Positions 1 to 10,904 of a stretch of 64,000 bases of DNA are shown piece after piece (within the stretch, counting starts at the first letter, position 1; each line of letters opens with the position of its first letter). This DNA comes from Aquanectria penicillioides (taxonomy: Eukaryota; Ascomycota; Sordariomycetes; Hypocreales; Nectriaceae). The notes under the pieces were generated by a model. That model was not told the origin of the DNA and searched no databases. It saw nothing but the letters and a program-made list of their open reading frames with translations. Position numbers and translations under genes: made by a program. The stretch is taken from positions 372,001 through 436,000 of the forward strand of contig PYIU01000009.1 in assembly GCA_003415625.1 (NCBI GenBank), in the 5' to 3' direction.

Positions 1-500
1 TTCACGTCGGGGGCTTATTCCGAGAGATCGCCAAGCCAGTATGCGCCGATCTAATCAGATCATAGGTATCGGCACCAAGCCTAAGGAAATAGGGTTGAGG
101 CGTATTCACTGGGGGCATTCAGTGGTTTATTGCTACACAACAACAGCCAAGGAGTTTCCCGAATAGGTCAGTGAAATTCCGATCATCGCCGTGTACCCCG
201 CTTATCAAGACAGCCTCAAACTTGCACCCCTCCATTTGCTTGTGATATCAACTACTCAGGGTCTTGATCCAGAGACCGGTGAAATCTGGTGTTTCAGTGC
301 AAATCCATATGACTCTTTTTAACTTTCACTAAAGCTTCTGCACTTTTGTATTCATTGCTATCTTATCTCCGTAATGCTCATTCTTAATCTTTCACTTGCA
401 ATGCCTCTAACGTTCATCACTCATCAAACACTTTGCCAGGGTTAAGCAGCCAACTGAACATGGTCAGCGATACCTCTAATTGGTGGGATTACGGCAAAAC
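1..500. other. left flank, no gene seen
   Basis: I see no coding region, RNA gene or repeat in this stretch. It lies downstream of the D-lactate dehydrogenase stop codon and probably holds that gene's 3' UTR and terminator, but no sharp signal can be assigned. Confidence 0.5.
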
Positions 501-2401
501 TTACTGCGGATCGAGGGTCTCCTTCAGAGCCTTCATCACGCCAATTGTGGCTGGGCCGAGTTCCTTCTGTAGGCAGTGCTTGATGTCTGTCAGATTCCAC
601 AGCGTCAAATAGGCGTATGATTCATTGCTTACCTTTTTTCCGAGTCCGATTCCGTGCTCTCCCTTTGTGAAATATTGGTCAATTGAGCTCATTGCCTCTC
701 ATCGTAGAGCGATGATGTTGACTTACTGAGACCGTGCCTTCCATCTCCAATGCGCGATCCATCATGGCATTAATACATTCTTCCACAGCTTTGCGCTCTT
801 CTTCTTTATCAGGCCGGTACATGACCATTTGGTGGAAATTGCCATCACCGACGTGTCCAAGCACGCTGGTAAATAGGCCTAGCTTACTAGCCTGTTCCTT
901 GGAAATGTCTTGTTCTTGTCAGATCATGCCCACTTCAATAAGACTGGAGAATACTTACCAATAAGGTCTGCCATTCTTGACAGAGGCACCGCCACGTCTG
1001 TTGACCAAATCTGTGTCCCCTCAGGCCGAGCCGCCAGATTAGCCCAAAGTGCCTGCTTTCTAGCAGACCAGAGCGACTGCATTTGTTCTTCGGTCGTTGC
1101 AGACTCAAACGAATGGCACCCATTCGCCTGTGCAATGTCTTGCGCGAATCGCATGCTATCCTCGACGGACTTTTCAGATCCAGAGAACCTTAATACATGT
1201 CAGAGCTTCCTATGATATCATACTAGGTCTCTGTTTGCTTACTTGAGAAAAAGGGTGGGTGTCTCCTCCCAGATTCGACCACCCGCACCTCCACTAAGGT
1301 TGATGACCTTCATTTGCACATCATCCATCAACTCCAGAGCAGCTAAGGGCACGCCGCGGCGCATCATTTTGAAGGCGGCATCTGCAGCTTCTTTGACTGT
1401 TGAGAAGGTGGTGGTCGCAACGCTAAAGCTTTCTGGCACAATTGCCAGCTTTAATGTGACTTCGGTAATGATCCCCAATGTTCCCTCGGATCCCGTAAAC
1501 AGGCCCGTGAGGTTGTAGCCAGCAGATGTTTTGCGGGGCCGATGCCTTGTCTTGAAGATTGATCCATCAGCCAGAACCACTGTCAAGTTGATGACATAGT
1601 CCTTCATTGTGCCATATCGCATCGCGTTGGTACCGCTGCAATTTGTTGCCACCATGCCGCCAATCAGCGCGGTTGGGCTAGGGTCCAAAGGCAAAAATAG
1701 GCCCGTGTCCTTAATCGTATCATTTAGGTTAACCCAATTGACGCCAGGTTGTACCACGACATCCATGTCCTCGGGGTGGAATGCAACGATTTTATCCATT
1801 GCCGATAGGTCAATACAGATGCCGGAATATGGAGAGCTGAAATTCCCTTCAACGCTAGACCCTGCCCCATATGGGACCATTGGTACCTTGTACTTTGTAC
1901 AAATCTTTGCGATCGCTGAAACGTCTTCAGTCGACATGGGTCTCACAATTGCGGCAGGCCGCACGTCTGTGTTGGACGTAGACCACTCCGAATGGCCATG
2001 CTCATCCAAGTCATCCTTATCAACGCTCACTGCATCATCTCCAAGTTGTTTCCGAATCTCTTCGACTGCCTAAGGCAAATTAGCCAAACATTACTTCCCT
2101 GGAGAGGGTTTGTAATTCCACAGACCTTTGCAGTTGTGCTCGCATTGGCATATCTCGTTCGAGCCAGTGAGGCACGCTCTACACCTGAAGGGTGCCATCT
2201 CGGAGCCATTCCCGCCTCTGTATCCGAGGAACTTTTGAAGACACCCATGAAGGAGGTCACAATACCTCCCAATACAACTCCAATGCCAATGTAGGCCAGA
2301 GGACGCAGGCGTTGCTCATTTCTTGGCGTCGGGGTCGAGCTTGAGACCATTCGAAGCGAGCGAGCCCCTTTGCTCAATGAATGAAGGATCGGCCGCCGCA
2401 T
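501..2401 (-). CDS. D-lactate dehydrogenase (cytochrome), mitochondrial
   Basis: The gene has five exons: 2401-2126, 2069-1243, 1188-959, 908-727 and 662-501. All introns are GT-AG and in phase, giving about 558 residues, normal for the yeast DLD1 family. The enzyme (EC 1.1.2.4) oxidises D-lactate to pyruvate with FAD and passes electrons to cytochrome c. The N-terminus is rich in Arg and Ser without acids (MRRPILHSLSKGARSLRM), typical of a mitochondrial presequence, and is followed by a hydrophobic anchor (LAYIGIGVVLGGIVTSFMG). The type-4 FAD-binding domain shows VPYGAGSSVEG, and the C-terminal FAD-oxidase domain shows GHVGDGNFHQ and GEHGIG. I chose the ATG at 2401; the frame extends upstream to a GTG at 2434 but has no ATG there. 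It is divergent from the MFS gene at 2860, so co-regulation is possible but unproven. Other D-2-hydroxyacid oxidases are less likely. Confidence 0.93.
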
Positions 2402-2859
2402 CTTAGGCCACACGCTGGAATATTGTCTGATCACGGAGACTTAAGACGAATCAAGATCAATTGAATCAGAGTTGGCGTGCTGCCGAGGCGTTTGTAGGTT
2501 TTTGTCCCGCCTGTTTCGGAATTCAATACCGGCGTCTGATGTCGGATATTCTCAAAGTGGTTAGCGTCCGATAGACCCTCGGGTCGGATATCTGTCGGAT
2601 ATCTGTGGAGATGTTGACCGGTCTCGGGGGATCGGATGGACACTTTTGCTTCCTTCCTTGCAATCCATGGCCTGATGATTGGGCGGATCGTCTTAATTTC
2701 GGCGTCGGATGACAATTGAAGACGGCGGGGAATCTGGGGTAAAGTCTGGGGCAAGTGAAAATTTGCAACTTTTAAAACCCAGGCCATGTCCGGTCATGCT
2801 CAAAATCTGGGGAATCGTCCTAACAACACCCTTTCTTCTCCACAATCGAGCTTTACACC
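2402..2859. promoter_or_regulatory. shared divergent promoter region
   Basis: These 458 bp separate the start codons of the D-lactate dehydrogenase (leftward) and the MFS transporter (rightward), so both promoters must lie here. The centre carries the near-repeat GTCGGATATNCT/GTCGGATATCTG (about 2538-2605) and several CGGAT/TCGGA elements, which could be binding sites for a fungal regulator. No clear TATA box can be assigned to either side. The regulatory reading is inference. Confidence 0.5.
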
Positions 2860-4518
2860 ATGTCTTTAAGTGGTACGGAGCAGAAACCATCTACCATTGA
2901 AATGGATGACAAGCCTCATGCGATTGGCCAGGACTATCCTAAGTCTCAACTCAGTGGTGAGGTAGTCGAGATCGACGAGGCAACCAGCAAGCGACTTCTT
3001 CGGAAAATCGACTGGAAACTTATGCCTGTGGTGAGAAGTGGTGTTTTTGCCTTGCATCAAAACTACAATTAATACTAATATCCCGATAACAGCTGTGCTT
3101 TACGTATGCGCTGCAGTACTATGATAAGGCTATTCTCAGCCAGGCTGCCATTTTCGGCCTTCGAAAAGACCTCGACCTTACGAACGGCCTCAAATACTCT
3201 TGGGTTTCCCTCATCTTTTACTTTGGCTACATTGTCGGAACTTATCCGATATCCTTCCTCGCCCAACGGTTCCCGAGCCGAGTCGTCTGTACAGTCATTT
3301 GCATCTGTTGGTCAGTCGTGATTCTCTGCACTCCGGCTTGTACCTCCTATGCAGGCCTTCTGGTCAACCGATTCGCGCTCGGCCTCATTGAATCCGGGGT
3401 ATCTCCCATTTTCATGATGGTCGTGGGTCTCTGGTACACCCATTCCGAGCAGGTGCTGCGCTCCGGTTGGTGGTACTCCTTTAGCGGAGGCTCGCTGCTG
3501 GTATCACCTCTCCTGAACTACGGTCTTGGCCACATCACCGGTGGCGCATTGAGGCCATGGCAGTACATGTATCTAATCGCCGGTATCGCAACTCTGTTAT
3601 GGGGAGTCGCGCTGTGGTGGTTGTTTCCTGACAGCCCTCAAAATGCCAAGGGCTTCACCGAAGAAGAACGACGGCTCCTCCTCGAGCGAGTTAGAGCAAA
3701 CAACGCCGGGTCCGAGAATAAGGACTTTAAATTCTACCAGTTCCGAGAAGCCATGCTGGACTATCAGTTGTGGGGAATCCTTGTGCTCTCGATCGTTAGC
3801 TGCACTGGCTCTGGTGCTGTGACAACATTCGGTACGATTGTGTTTAACGATATGGGCTTCACTACATTTACTTCTCTACTTTTGAACCTTCCTATTGGAG
3901 CTATGGCGTTTATCTGCGTCCTTGGATCTGGATATATTGGCCGAGTTGTTCCCAATTCTCGACTGTATGTTGTTGTCGGTGCTTGTGCACCGGTCATTCT
4001 GGGATGTGGTTTAATGTAAGGCTTGCTTCGATGCCTTAGACCTGTAGATATACTAACTACGAATACAGGTGGCAATTGCCCGATTCCAAGAGGGCTGGAC
4101 GAATTGTTGGCTTCTATTTAATCAGTTTCTTTTCATCTGCTTGGGTCCAGTGCATTGGGCTTGGTACATCTAATGTTGCTGGTCACACCAAGAAATCCGT
4201 CTACGCTGCGGGAACTTTTATTGGTTACTCACTGGGTAACATTATCGGGCCTTTGATGTTTGACGCGTAAGTTGAAAGGTGAGAAAAAGACTGAGTGTTG
4301 TCTAACAACATAATAGAAAATACGCTCCTCGATACGACCGAAGTTTTATCGGTATCATGATCTGTTTCGCGGTCTGCGTTTTTGTTGCCCTTGGCCTTCG
4401 TATCATGCTGGCACGGGAAAACAAGGCTAGAGATGCCCAATACGGCAAGCCCGAGCTCAGCCACGGATTGGAGGATATGACAGACAAGGAGAACAAATCT
4501 TTCAGATACAACTTGTAA
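2860..4518 (+). CDS. MFS transporter, allantoate permease (Dal5/ACS) family
   Basis: There are four exons: 2860-3030, 3093-4015, 4069-4266 and 4317-4518. All are in phase and give 497 residues, normal for the anion:cation symporter family. The protein should sit in the plasma membrane with 12 helices and import an organic anion such as allantoate, nicotinate or a related acid; the substrate cannot be read from sequence. Family marks are the N-terminal RKIDWKLMPVLCFTYALQYYD segment, the LAQRFPSRVV loop, NRFALGLIESGVSPIFMMVV, and the cytosolic tail DKENKSFRYNL. That tail is almost the same as the tail of the transporter at 60920-62586, marking the two as paralogues. The divergent D-lactate dehydrogenase neighbour suggests, but does not prove, a carboxylate substrate. 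Confidence 0.9.
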
Positions 4519-4939
4519 TTTCAAGGAGATATGATATTGGAATTCATTACTCGGATTCAAGGATTGAAATTTGAAACCCGTAACCGATGTTGGAGTATCT
4601 CTCCGGATCCCGTGATGGCAACTTACCCTAGACCGTGCGTAAGCATTTCTCTCAAACGTGGGGACTCAGAAGTTCATAGAACAGTTGTCAAAATGGGGTC
4701 TAATATTTTGAGTGATTAGTGTTAACTGTTTCAAGTTTGGAATGCACTTCAAAATTTGCGGCATTGAACAATTTACCCTGAAACGTGGTTCAGGAGATCT
4801 AAAGTAATAGGGTCAGGAGCACCAGTCAGATTGCCTCTTCTCGTACTGAGAATCGCAACAAGTACAGCAATCTATGGCGAAAGTTCTCTCAATCCAGCCT
4901 CCAAATGGTCTAGCAGCTCGATAGTTTGTCTTTACGCGG
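4519..4939. other. convergent 3' spacer
   Basis: This 421-bp gap separates two convergent genes, the MFS transporter and the secreted protein. No gene or repeat is seen; it should hold both 3' ends. Confidence 0.5.
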
Positions 4940-6837
4940 TTAGAACCCCCATGCAGCCTTCTGCGAATCGTACAGAGCACCATCACCGCATGGCAGCTGA
5001 ATAAGCTGATCCGCCCCAACATGACCCATCCTCCACTCCACGTATCGATCTGCGGCTGCATAAAGCCGTTCCGGCGTGCATAGGGACAGCGTACTAAACC
5101 CTGGAGTTCGAATACCATTTTCCATAATAAGCTGACCCTCAGTACCCTTTCCATCAATTACCTTTGAGTCCTCAGCGAGTTTGTATCCGTTCTTGCCGCC
5201 ATTGAGGCGCCAGCCTTGGTAGGCACTATAAGCAGTCAGCACCCATCCATTGTATTTCGAATTGATGGACTTTTGGGCCTTACCTAATAACAAAGTCTTC
5301 AAGAGTAATTCCATTCCAGCTTTTCCCATCAAGTACATCATGAGTACCACCAGGGAGAGGATGGAACTTCATTTTCGTGGCACCTGATCCTCCGCGGGAC
5401 ACTCCCTCCCAGCTTGGGTAACCAACGAAGAATGTATGACCGTCATGGCACACAGAGATCTTTTGGGCATCAGATTCGTCGATGGAGCTTGGCAGGGCAT
5501 CACCAGAAGTAACGCAGTCTTCCGGTATCATCCTTTTGGTACACAATCAGTCAGTCTGAACCTATCAAGCTGATTAGTTACTTACATGATCATTGGCTTA
5601 ATAGACGAGGGGTAAACTTCAGGTTTATTCTCGGTGGCTTTGGACCACGCTGTGGGGATCAGTTGAGAGTACACAATCTTCTTATCAGCATCAATCAACT
5701 CGTTGATATCAAGGTCGCGAGTCAATTTGAGGGCGAGACCATCTTGGATTAGGCCTCGTAGAACATTCAAACCCTCGACTTCTCCGCTAAATAGGGTGCT
5801 AAGGAAGCTGACTTCAGAATCAATCCATGCCTTGAAATAGTCTCCCATTGACTTTGTTAGGTCGTTTTGAATAGACTCGGCGCTTTTACACATGTTAGAA
5901 ATAAATCATTGGTTTCAACTGGGTATGGAAACTCATACGTGGGAACCTTCGACTTTCCTACAGTGAATCCAAGGCCGATGGCCAAGTTGGTCGATTCCTG
6001 CCAGAAGGCATAGTTGTCCGACGAACTACTATATAGCTTCGACTGTTTCCAGGCTGTTATACCTAAAGTTAATACACGGACGGCCAATTCAGCAAGTCGG
6101 GGACCTACCAATGTTCCATGCATATGCAGACCCCAGCCCAACAGCGAATTGGAAGCCAGTAAGCAGATCCAATATCCAGGAGTTACTAGGTTCCTCAACT
6201 GGAGCAAAAACGTCCCGGAAGCCGCTGATTTCGTTTTGCATCTCGTCCATGGCTTTGTATAACGCATCCCAAATGTTTTCTCGTAGCTAGTCGGAAGGTG
6301 AACGTTAGTTAGGTCTCGTGTTTTTATTTATCGTGTATTGTATCTTTCGGCTTACCACGTGCAGCGCTACAAAGGAGTTCAAGATGAGAAACCTGACAGA
6401 CACATTAGAAACCATCAGCGTGGATGTTGACTGCAGACTTACCCAGCCGGGTGGTTGGCGTTTTCGCAATTGACGGTGTCCTGGCACGGCCCGTCGCCCA
6501 TGTTGTTGCAAATCATCAGGTCTTTTGAATCAAATTCAGAGCTGACGTACTCGGAGAATGAAAGATCTACCGAGTCTCCCGGCTGCCTGAAAAGCCAGAG
6601 GACTACAGCCCCGTCATACATGTACTGACAGTTGGCGGCTTTCCAGCGATCCTTGGGCTCCGCAGCCGCATTGTTGATGTATTCATCAGTACAGTGTGGG
6701 TCCGGCAGGTCAGATCTAGCAAAAAGAGTGACAACAGAACTCCCAACTGAAGGTGATGTTGCGTCTGGGGCCGGGAGAGCGAGGGCTCCTCCATAGGTGA
6801 GCAACATGGCCAAAAGCCGCATCTTGAAAAAAGACAT
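4940..6837 (-). CDS. predicted secreted protein of unknown function
   Basis: Seven exons splice in phase: 6837-6443, 6392-6356 (37 nt), 6286-6109, 6062-5939, 5882-5586, 5532-5284 and 5225-4940. They give 521 residues. The N-terminus MSFFKMRLLAMLLTYGGALA is a convincing signal peptide, probably cut before LPAPDA. The mature part has scattered cysteines early on (HCTDEY, NCQYMY, ICNNMGDGPCQDTVNCEN) that could form disulfides. It is followed by a long helical middle region (LRENIWDALYKAMDEMQNEI) and a Gly/Trp/Tyr-rich C-terminal half (SWEGVSRGGSG, AYQGWRLNGG). No membrane anchor, catalytic motif or known domain is recognised. The ordered exon chain and clean splice sites show a real gene. Possible roles include a cell-wall protein or effector, but nothing in the sequence decides this. 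Confidence 0.8.
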
Positions 6838-9038
6838 GGTAGGAAGGTCAAAGTTGCGAAATGTTTCAGAAAATAGAGCCTGAGGTTTGGGCGACTCTTG
6901 AGTGTCCTTCGAAGGGAAGTCAAAGTCAAGATGTGGGTTATCCCACTACTTATACCATGGCAGACTGTCAAGCTTGGCCTTCGGGCTCGTTTTTCTTTTC
7001 TTCATTTGCGGGTCGATGAGCACTTGATGCTTCTGCCAACACCTTCACTGATAAGACGTGCCATCTATGTCACCCTATGGTATATTATCCTAGCAAAAAT
7101 AGATCATCTCTTGACGTTAAGATTCTGGAAGGATTCCCGCGTGCAGGGCGCACCGACAGATGCGGCTAGTGATGTTAACCTCGCCGAATACAGCCACTTC
7201 CATGATTCTTGTTCTCGGGGAGCTTAGACCACACCATGATGTGGATGGCCTTGCACAGCCGACGGAACCCGGGCTGTGCAACATGTGTCGGGCGACAGAA
7301 CGTGCTCGCCTTCCCCATCGGATCTTGGCCTCGGGGACCTCCCTTGCATAAATTGAAACAAACCTTGAAATTGGTCCCCTATCAACCAACCATATCGTGG
7401 AGATCATTTCTAAGAGCATACTCACAGGGATGGGTTATCGCGATAGGGCATCTCTGTTTCATGATTCACCTCAAATGATCTGCTCTCTTCACCCGTGTGG
7501 CATGGTTAATTTCAGCTCTAGTACTTACGAGGCCTAGGGGCCGTTGGGGAACATCCTTCCACAGCTAACCGAGGCTTCTAGATTGATTCCATGCCGATCA
7601 TCTCCAGGACGAAGTCAGGCGTTGGCCATTAGAAATATCTCGTGATTCCTTTCATCGGGAATACCTGTTGTCAATTCACTTCGCTCCGCAGAGTTCACCG
7701 AGATTACCCCGAGTTGCAGTCATGCCATGAGTCTTGGGCAAAGAAATTTCGTTGAGATGGTGATAAAATGCGGAGTGACAAGATGGTTCAATTTAGTTCC
7801 CGCTCATGGACGGTGCTGCAAGGTTCTCCAATCATGTAGGGGATTTTGGGCCATCCCAAATATTTCTTTCAAAGGGCAGTTGGAACTAGGCTGCCTCCCT
7901 CTCCCAGTATGGTTATCCGACACAATCAGCCATCCTCTGGTAATCCACAAAGTGAATAGACGTCTTCGCATTTGTATGAAGATGCACGAAAGATACGTGA
8001 GAATTTGTGTAGCAGAGGATATACAAAGCAACTCAAACTGTCTCTTTGTAGGCGGAGCGGATACAAACCCCCAGATCCACCCTGTACCAATTGCAGCGGC
8101 TCCTGATGGTGGCGGAGACAGTACGAACGATGGTTAAAATGATGAGGTTCAAGAACTAATTAATCTTTACCCAAGGTTGGCCACAATTAGAAAGAGATGC
8201 TCTCGTAATAACAGTCAAGCTAAACGAAAGATGGGGTTGGTCGAGAGGAGTAGCAACAATCTCGGAACCTGCATCCATCGTGTCACAGAGCAGATCATGT
8301 GATGAGACCTCGGGCAATCTAGGACATTCAGGGCCCTGATCGTGTCGGTTGGGCAAATCTCCTACTTATACCCCCGTGGAGTTGCGTCAACTGAATCACA
8401 CGGACTGGCAATAAATAAATCCAAGGCAAGTTTGGCCTTGATTTTATGAACGGTTTATTTGGCTTTTACTAAATGGTATTTCGTTGGTCGAAGGAAACCG
8501 CTATAAAGCCTTAGTCCTACCCGAGACACGTTCTCAAAGGCTGCGTTGATTAGACTAAAATACACTACCTAGAAAGATAATGATCTGGAGAGGTATAGGC
8601 CTCGATTGAGGTCTGTTTTCAACGGTGTAGCTCTGTTGTCAGCCTAACCCACACAAACTGGGACAATGCAGCTACTAAGTGATTGTCCATGAGCCAATAG
8701 AGCCGGCTTAGCCATTTACAGTGAACAGGCTTCTCAAACTATTGACCTTAAACCCCCATAGAGTATCACCGTAGGAATACAGCTAAAAATGCGAAAAGGA
8801 ATCAAAATGGGTTTATTGGACACACGTACTAGTCTAGACCAAGCTGCTGCAGCCTAAGCTTTGATGAATGCAGCTGGCCATGGAGGGGACTCTGGGATAG
8901 AACCGAATGGGCGACGGAGACATTGAGCATCACACAAGGTTGTGCAACTAGTGAGATCTATTGAAAACTGGTGATTAGGGTGGATGTAACCTCGAAACCC
9001 CGTGGACGGCAGAAGAGGTGCAGAGGCGTTCAGCCGGG

Positions 9039-9070
9039 TGATGATGATGATGATGATGATGGTGATGATG
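9039..9070. repeat. (GAT)n microsatellite
   Basis: About ten consecutive TGA/GAT triplets with one GGT interruption. Confidence 0.95.
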
Positions 9071-9340
9071 GCTGAAGAGTGGTGGCAGGCAAAGTTGTTG
9101 GCAGCGGTGTAGGTGGCCGGAAAGTCGGCACTGGGCCTATGCACGGACGAGTGGTATTCGTTCGCCAAAAGTCGATTGGGACTTGGTTCTTACGCGGCAC
9201 TTTTCCTCATGAGGCAACATAGGGTGTCTCGAAGGCGGTGCCAATGGGAGGCCCGAAGCGCGTGCGTCACTCATGGGTCGCCCGTGGAGCACTTTTCTGT
9301 TTGGCGAACAGCACGACGAACCAGCGGCCTGGAACAGTGG

Positions 9341-9390
9341 CCTGGATTAGCCTGGATTAGCCTGGATCAGCCTGGATCAGCCTGGATCAG
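9341..9390. repeat. five tandem 10-bp units
   Basis: Two CCTGGATTAG units are followed by three CCTGGATCAG units with no spacing. A diverged copy (CCTGGAACAG) lies just before at 9328-9337. The unit length is not a multiple of three, and no gene covers it. Confidence 0.95.
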
Positions 9391-9867
9391 CAGGGGATCG
9401 GCGTCTTCCAGGCCTTGAACAGGCTTTTGGCAGCACTGCTCAGGCCAATGCTGCCAATGTTACACAGCTGCGACGCGAGGGGCTCGGCGGGCTGTGCAAA
9501 GGCTGAATGGCTGTCGGGCCATCATCAGCCTTATTATCCGTATTTGGCCCCAGGGATACCCCGTTTGGACCCCATTTTGGGGGCCGCACTTGTGCTGCAA
9601 TCTCTAGAGCCAACGGCACTGCAGATAATAAATACCGACCGATCTGCGGGTCAGCAGCTACACACGAAGTCCTTCGCTTTATTAATCTTGTTTTCCATGG
9701 CGTGCTTGTTTGTGCCGAGTCGAAAATTGGTCTGTTGAGATTGAAGTGACGAAGCCAGGAAACGGCGAAACAACCAAACCGCGGCGCGACAAACGGACGA
9801 GACCACGAATCGAAGCCGGCCCTGATCTACTCCATTTACCTTCAGATCGCTCTTCAAACCGCCCAAA

Positions 9868-10606
9868 ATGTCATTTCGCCAAGAAACCCAATCACCATCG
9901 TCACCTTCACCTTACGGCGTCGCTCCCCCCTCATACACGCCCACTCCCGATGCCGACCCGCAAAGCAACTCCAAATTCGCCTCCAGCATCTTGTCTCCGA
10001 CTGAGCCCATCAAGGACGCCAAATATTCCAGGTACGCAAACCCACGCGCGATCCGTGTGCTCTCTAACAAGCGAACCAACAGCACCACCAACGCCTTCAT
10101 CAATGACGGCGGCCTGCCCGAGGTCGTGCCCGCTGGCCACTCGAGCAGAGGCGAGACGCCCGCAAGTGAAGGATTGATACCAGTCACTCCCGGCCCTGCC
10201 CCCGAGATCGCCCAAGCAACCGTGACGCCGCTTGAACTCCTCGGCGATCAGCCAGACATGGTGGATTGTCCTTTTTGCCGCCGCCGCATCGAGACGCGGG
10301 TCAAGAAGTCGCCCTCCTATGTCACGCAGTAAGCTGCTCCTTTCCATCAAGCTCCACAGCCTTCATTCAACTAACTAGACGTCAACTAGCGTCACCGCCA
10401 CAACCCTCCTGCTCACAACATTTGCCGGCGCCGTTGCTCCCTACGCAGCTAAATGGAACAGCGACATCACGCACTACTGCACAAACTGCAATCGCAAAAT
10501 CGCTTTCCGACGCTATGGCAGGAAGAAGGCAAAGGCGTTGGGCACACCCGACCATTTGCGAGTAGCTTCGAAATGCCCTGAACCCGAGCCTCAACAGCGG
10601 CCATAA
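9868..10606 (+). CDS. LITAF zinc-ribbon domain protein
   Basis: Two exons (9868-10328 and 10390-10606) give 225 residues. The first two-thirds is a Pro/Ser/Thr-rich disordered region. The C-terminal third is a LITAF domain, with a first CPFC knuckle (VDCPFCRRRIETRV), a hydrophobic membrane-inserting stretch (VTATTLLLTTFAGAVAPY), and a second HYCTNC knuckle followed by NRKIAFRR. LITAF proteins bind zinc through the paired CxxC motifs and sit on the cytosolic face of endosomal, vacuolar or plasma membranes. The tail is basic (RRYGRKKAKA). The start is the first ATG in frame, in the context CCAAAATGTC. The gene converges on the large gene ending at 10905. Domain assignment is firm; the cellular role in fungi is not known from sequence. 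Confidence 0.88.
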
Positions 10607-10904
10607 AATGTCATCACCTGACTAATGAAGAACAAACATGCCTCAGCCTGCTTTTCCATGCTTTTAGCGACTCGAAAAAAAAAATGGAAAAAAAAATTAA
10701 ATGTGCCTCGAATTTAGATACCCATGTAGCGAGGAAGCTTCGCGTTTGGCCTCTGTGCACAAACTAGAATCGCTTGGTTGTGCGACATCCCCCGACTTGG
10801 GTGTCCATGTACATACACGCTACATAGCCTCGTCTCAGTCCTACAGCTACTATTACTTATTACTAATGATATCTACCTATTCTCCCTGAATATCTAGTCC
10901 GGTA

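Larger units (their letters stand above)
6838..9867. other. 3-kb gene-free region
   Basis: No convincing gene is seen. Open frames here are short and lack ordered splice sites or recognisable protein features. The right part contains a GAT microsatellite (9039-9070) and a decamer tandem repeat (9341-9390). The two ends should contain the promoters of the secreted protein and of the LITAF gene. Confidence 0.55.

Noticed and set aside
9039..9070. Possible CRISPR-like or other regular array
   Set aside because: It is a simple triplet microsatellite without spacers, in a eukaryotic genome.
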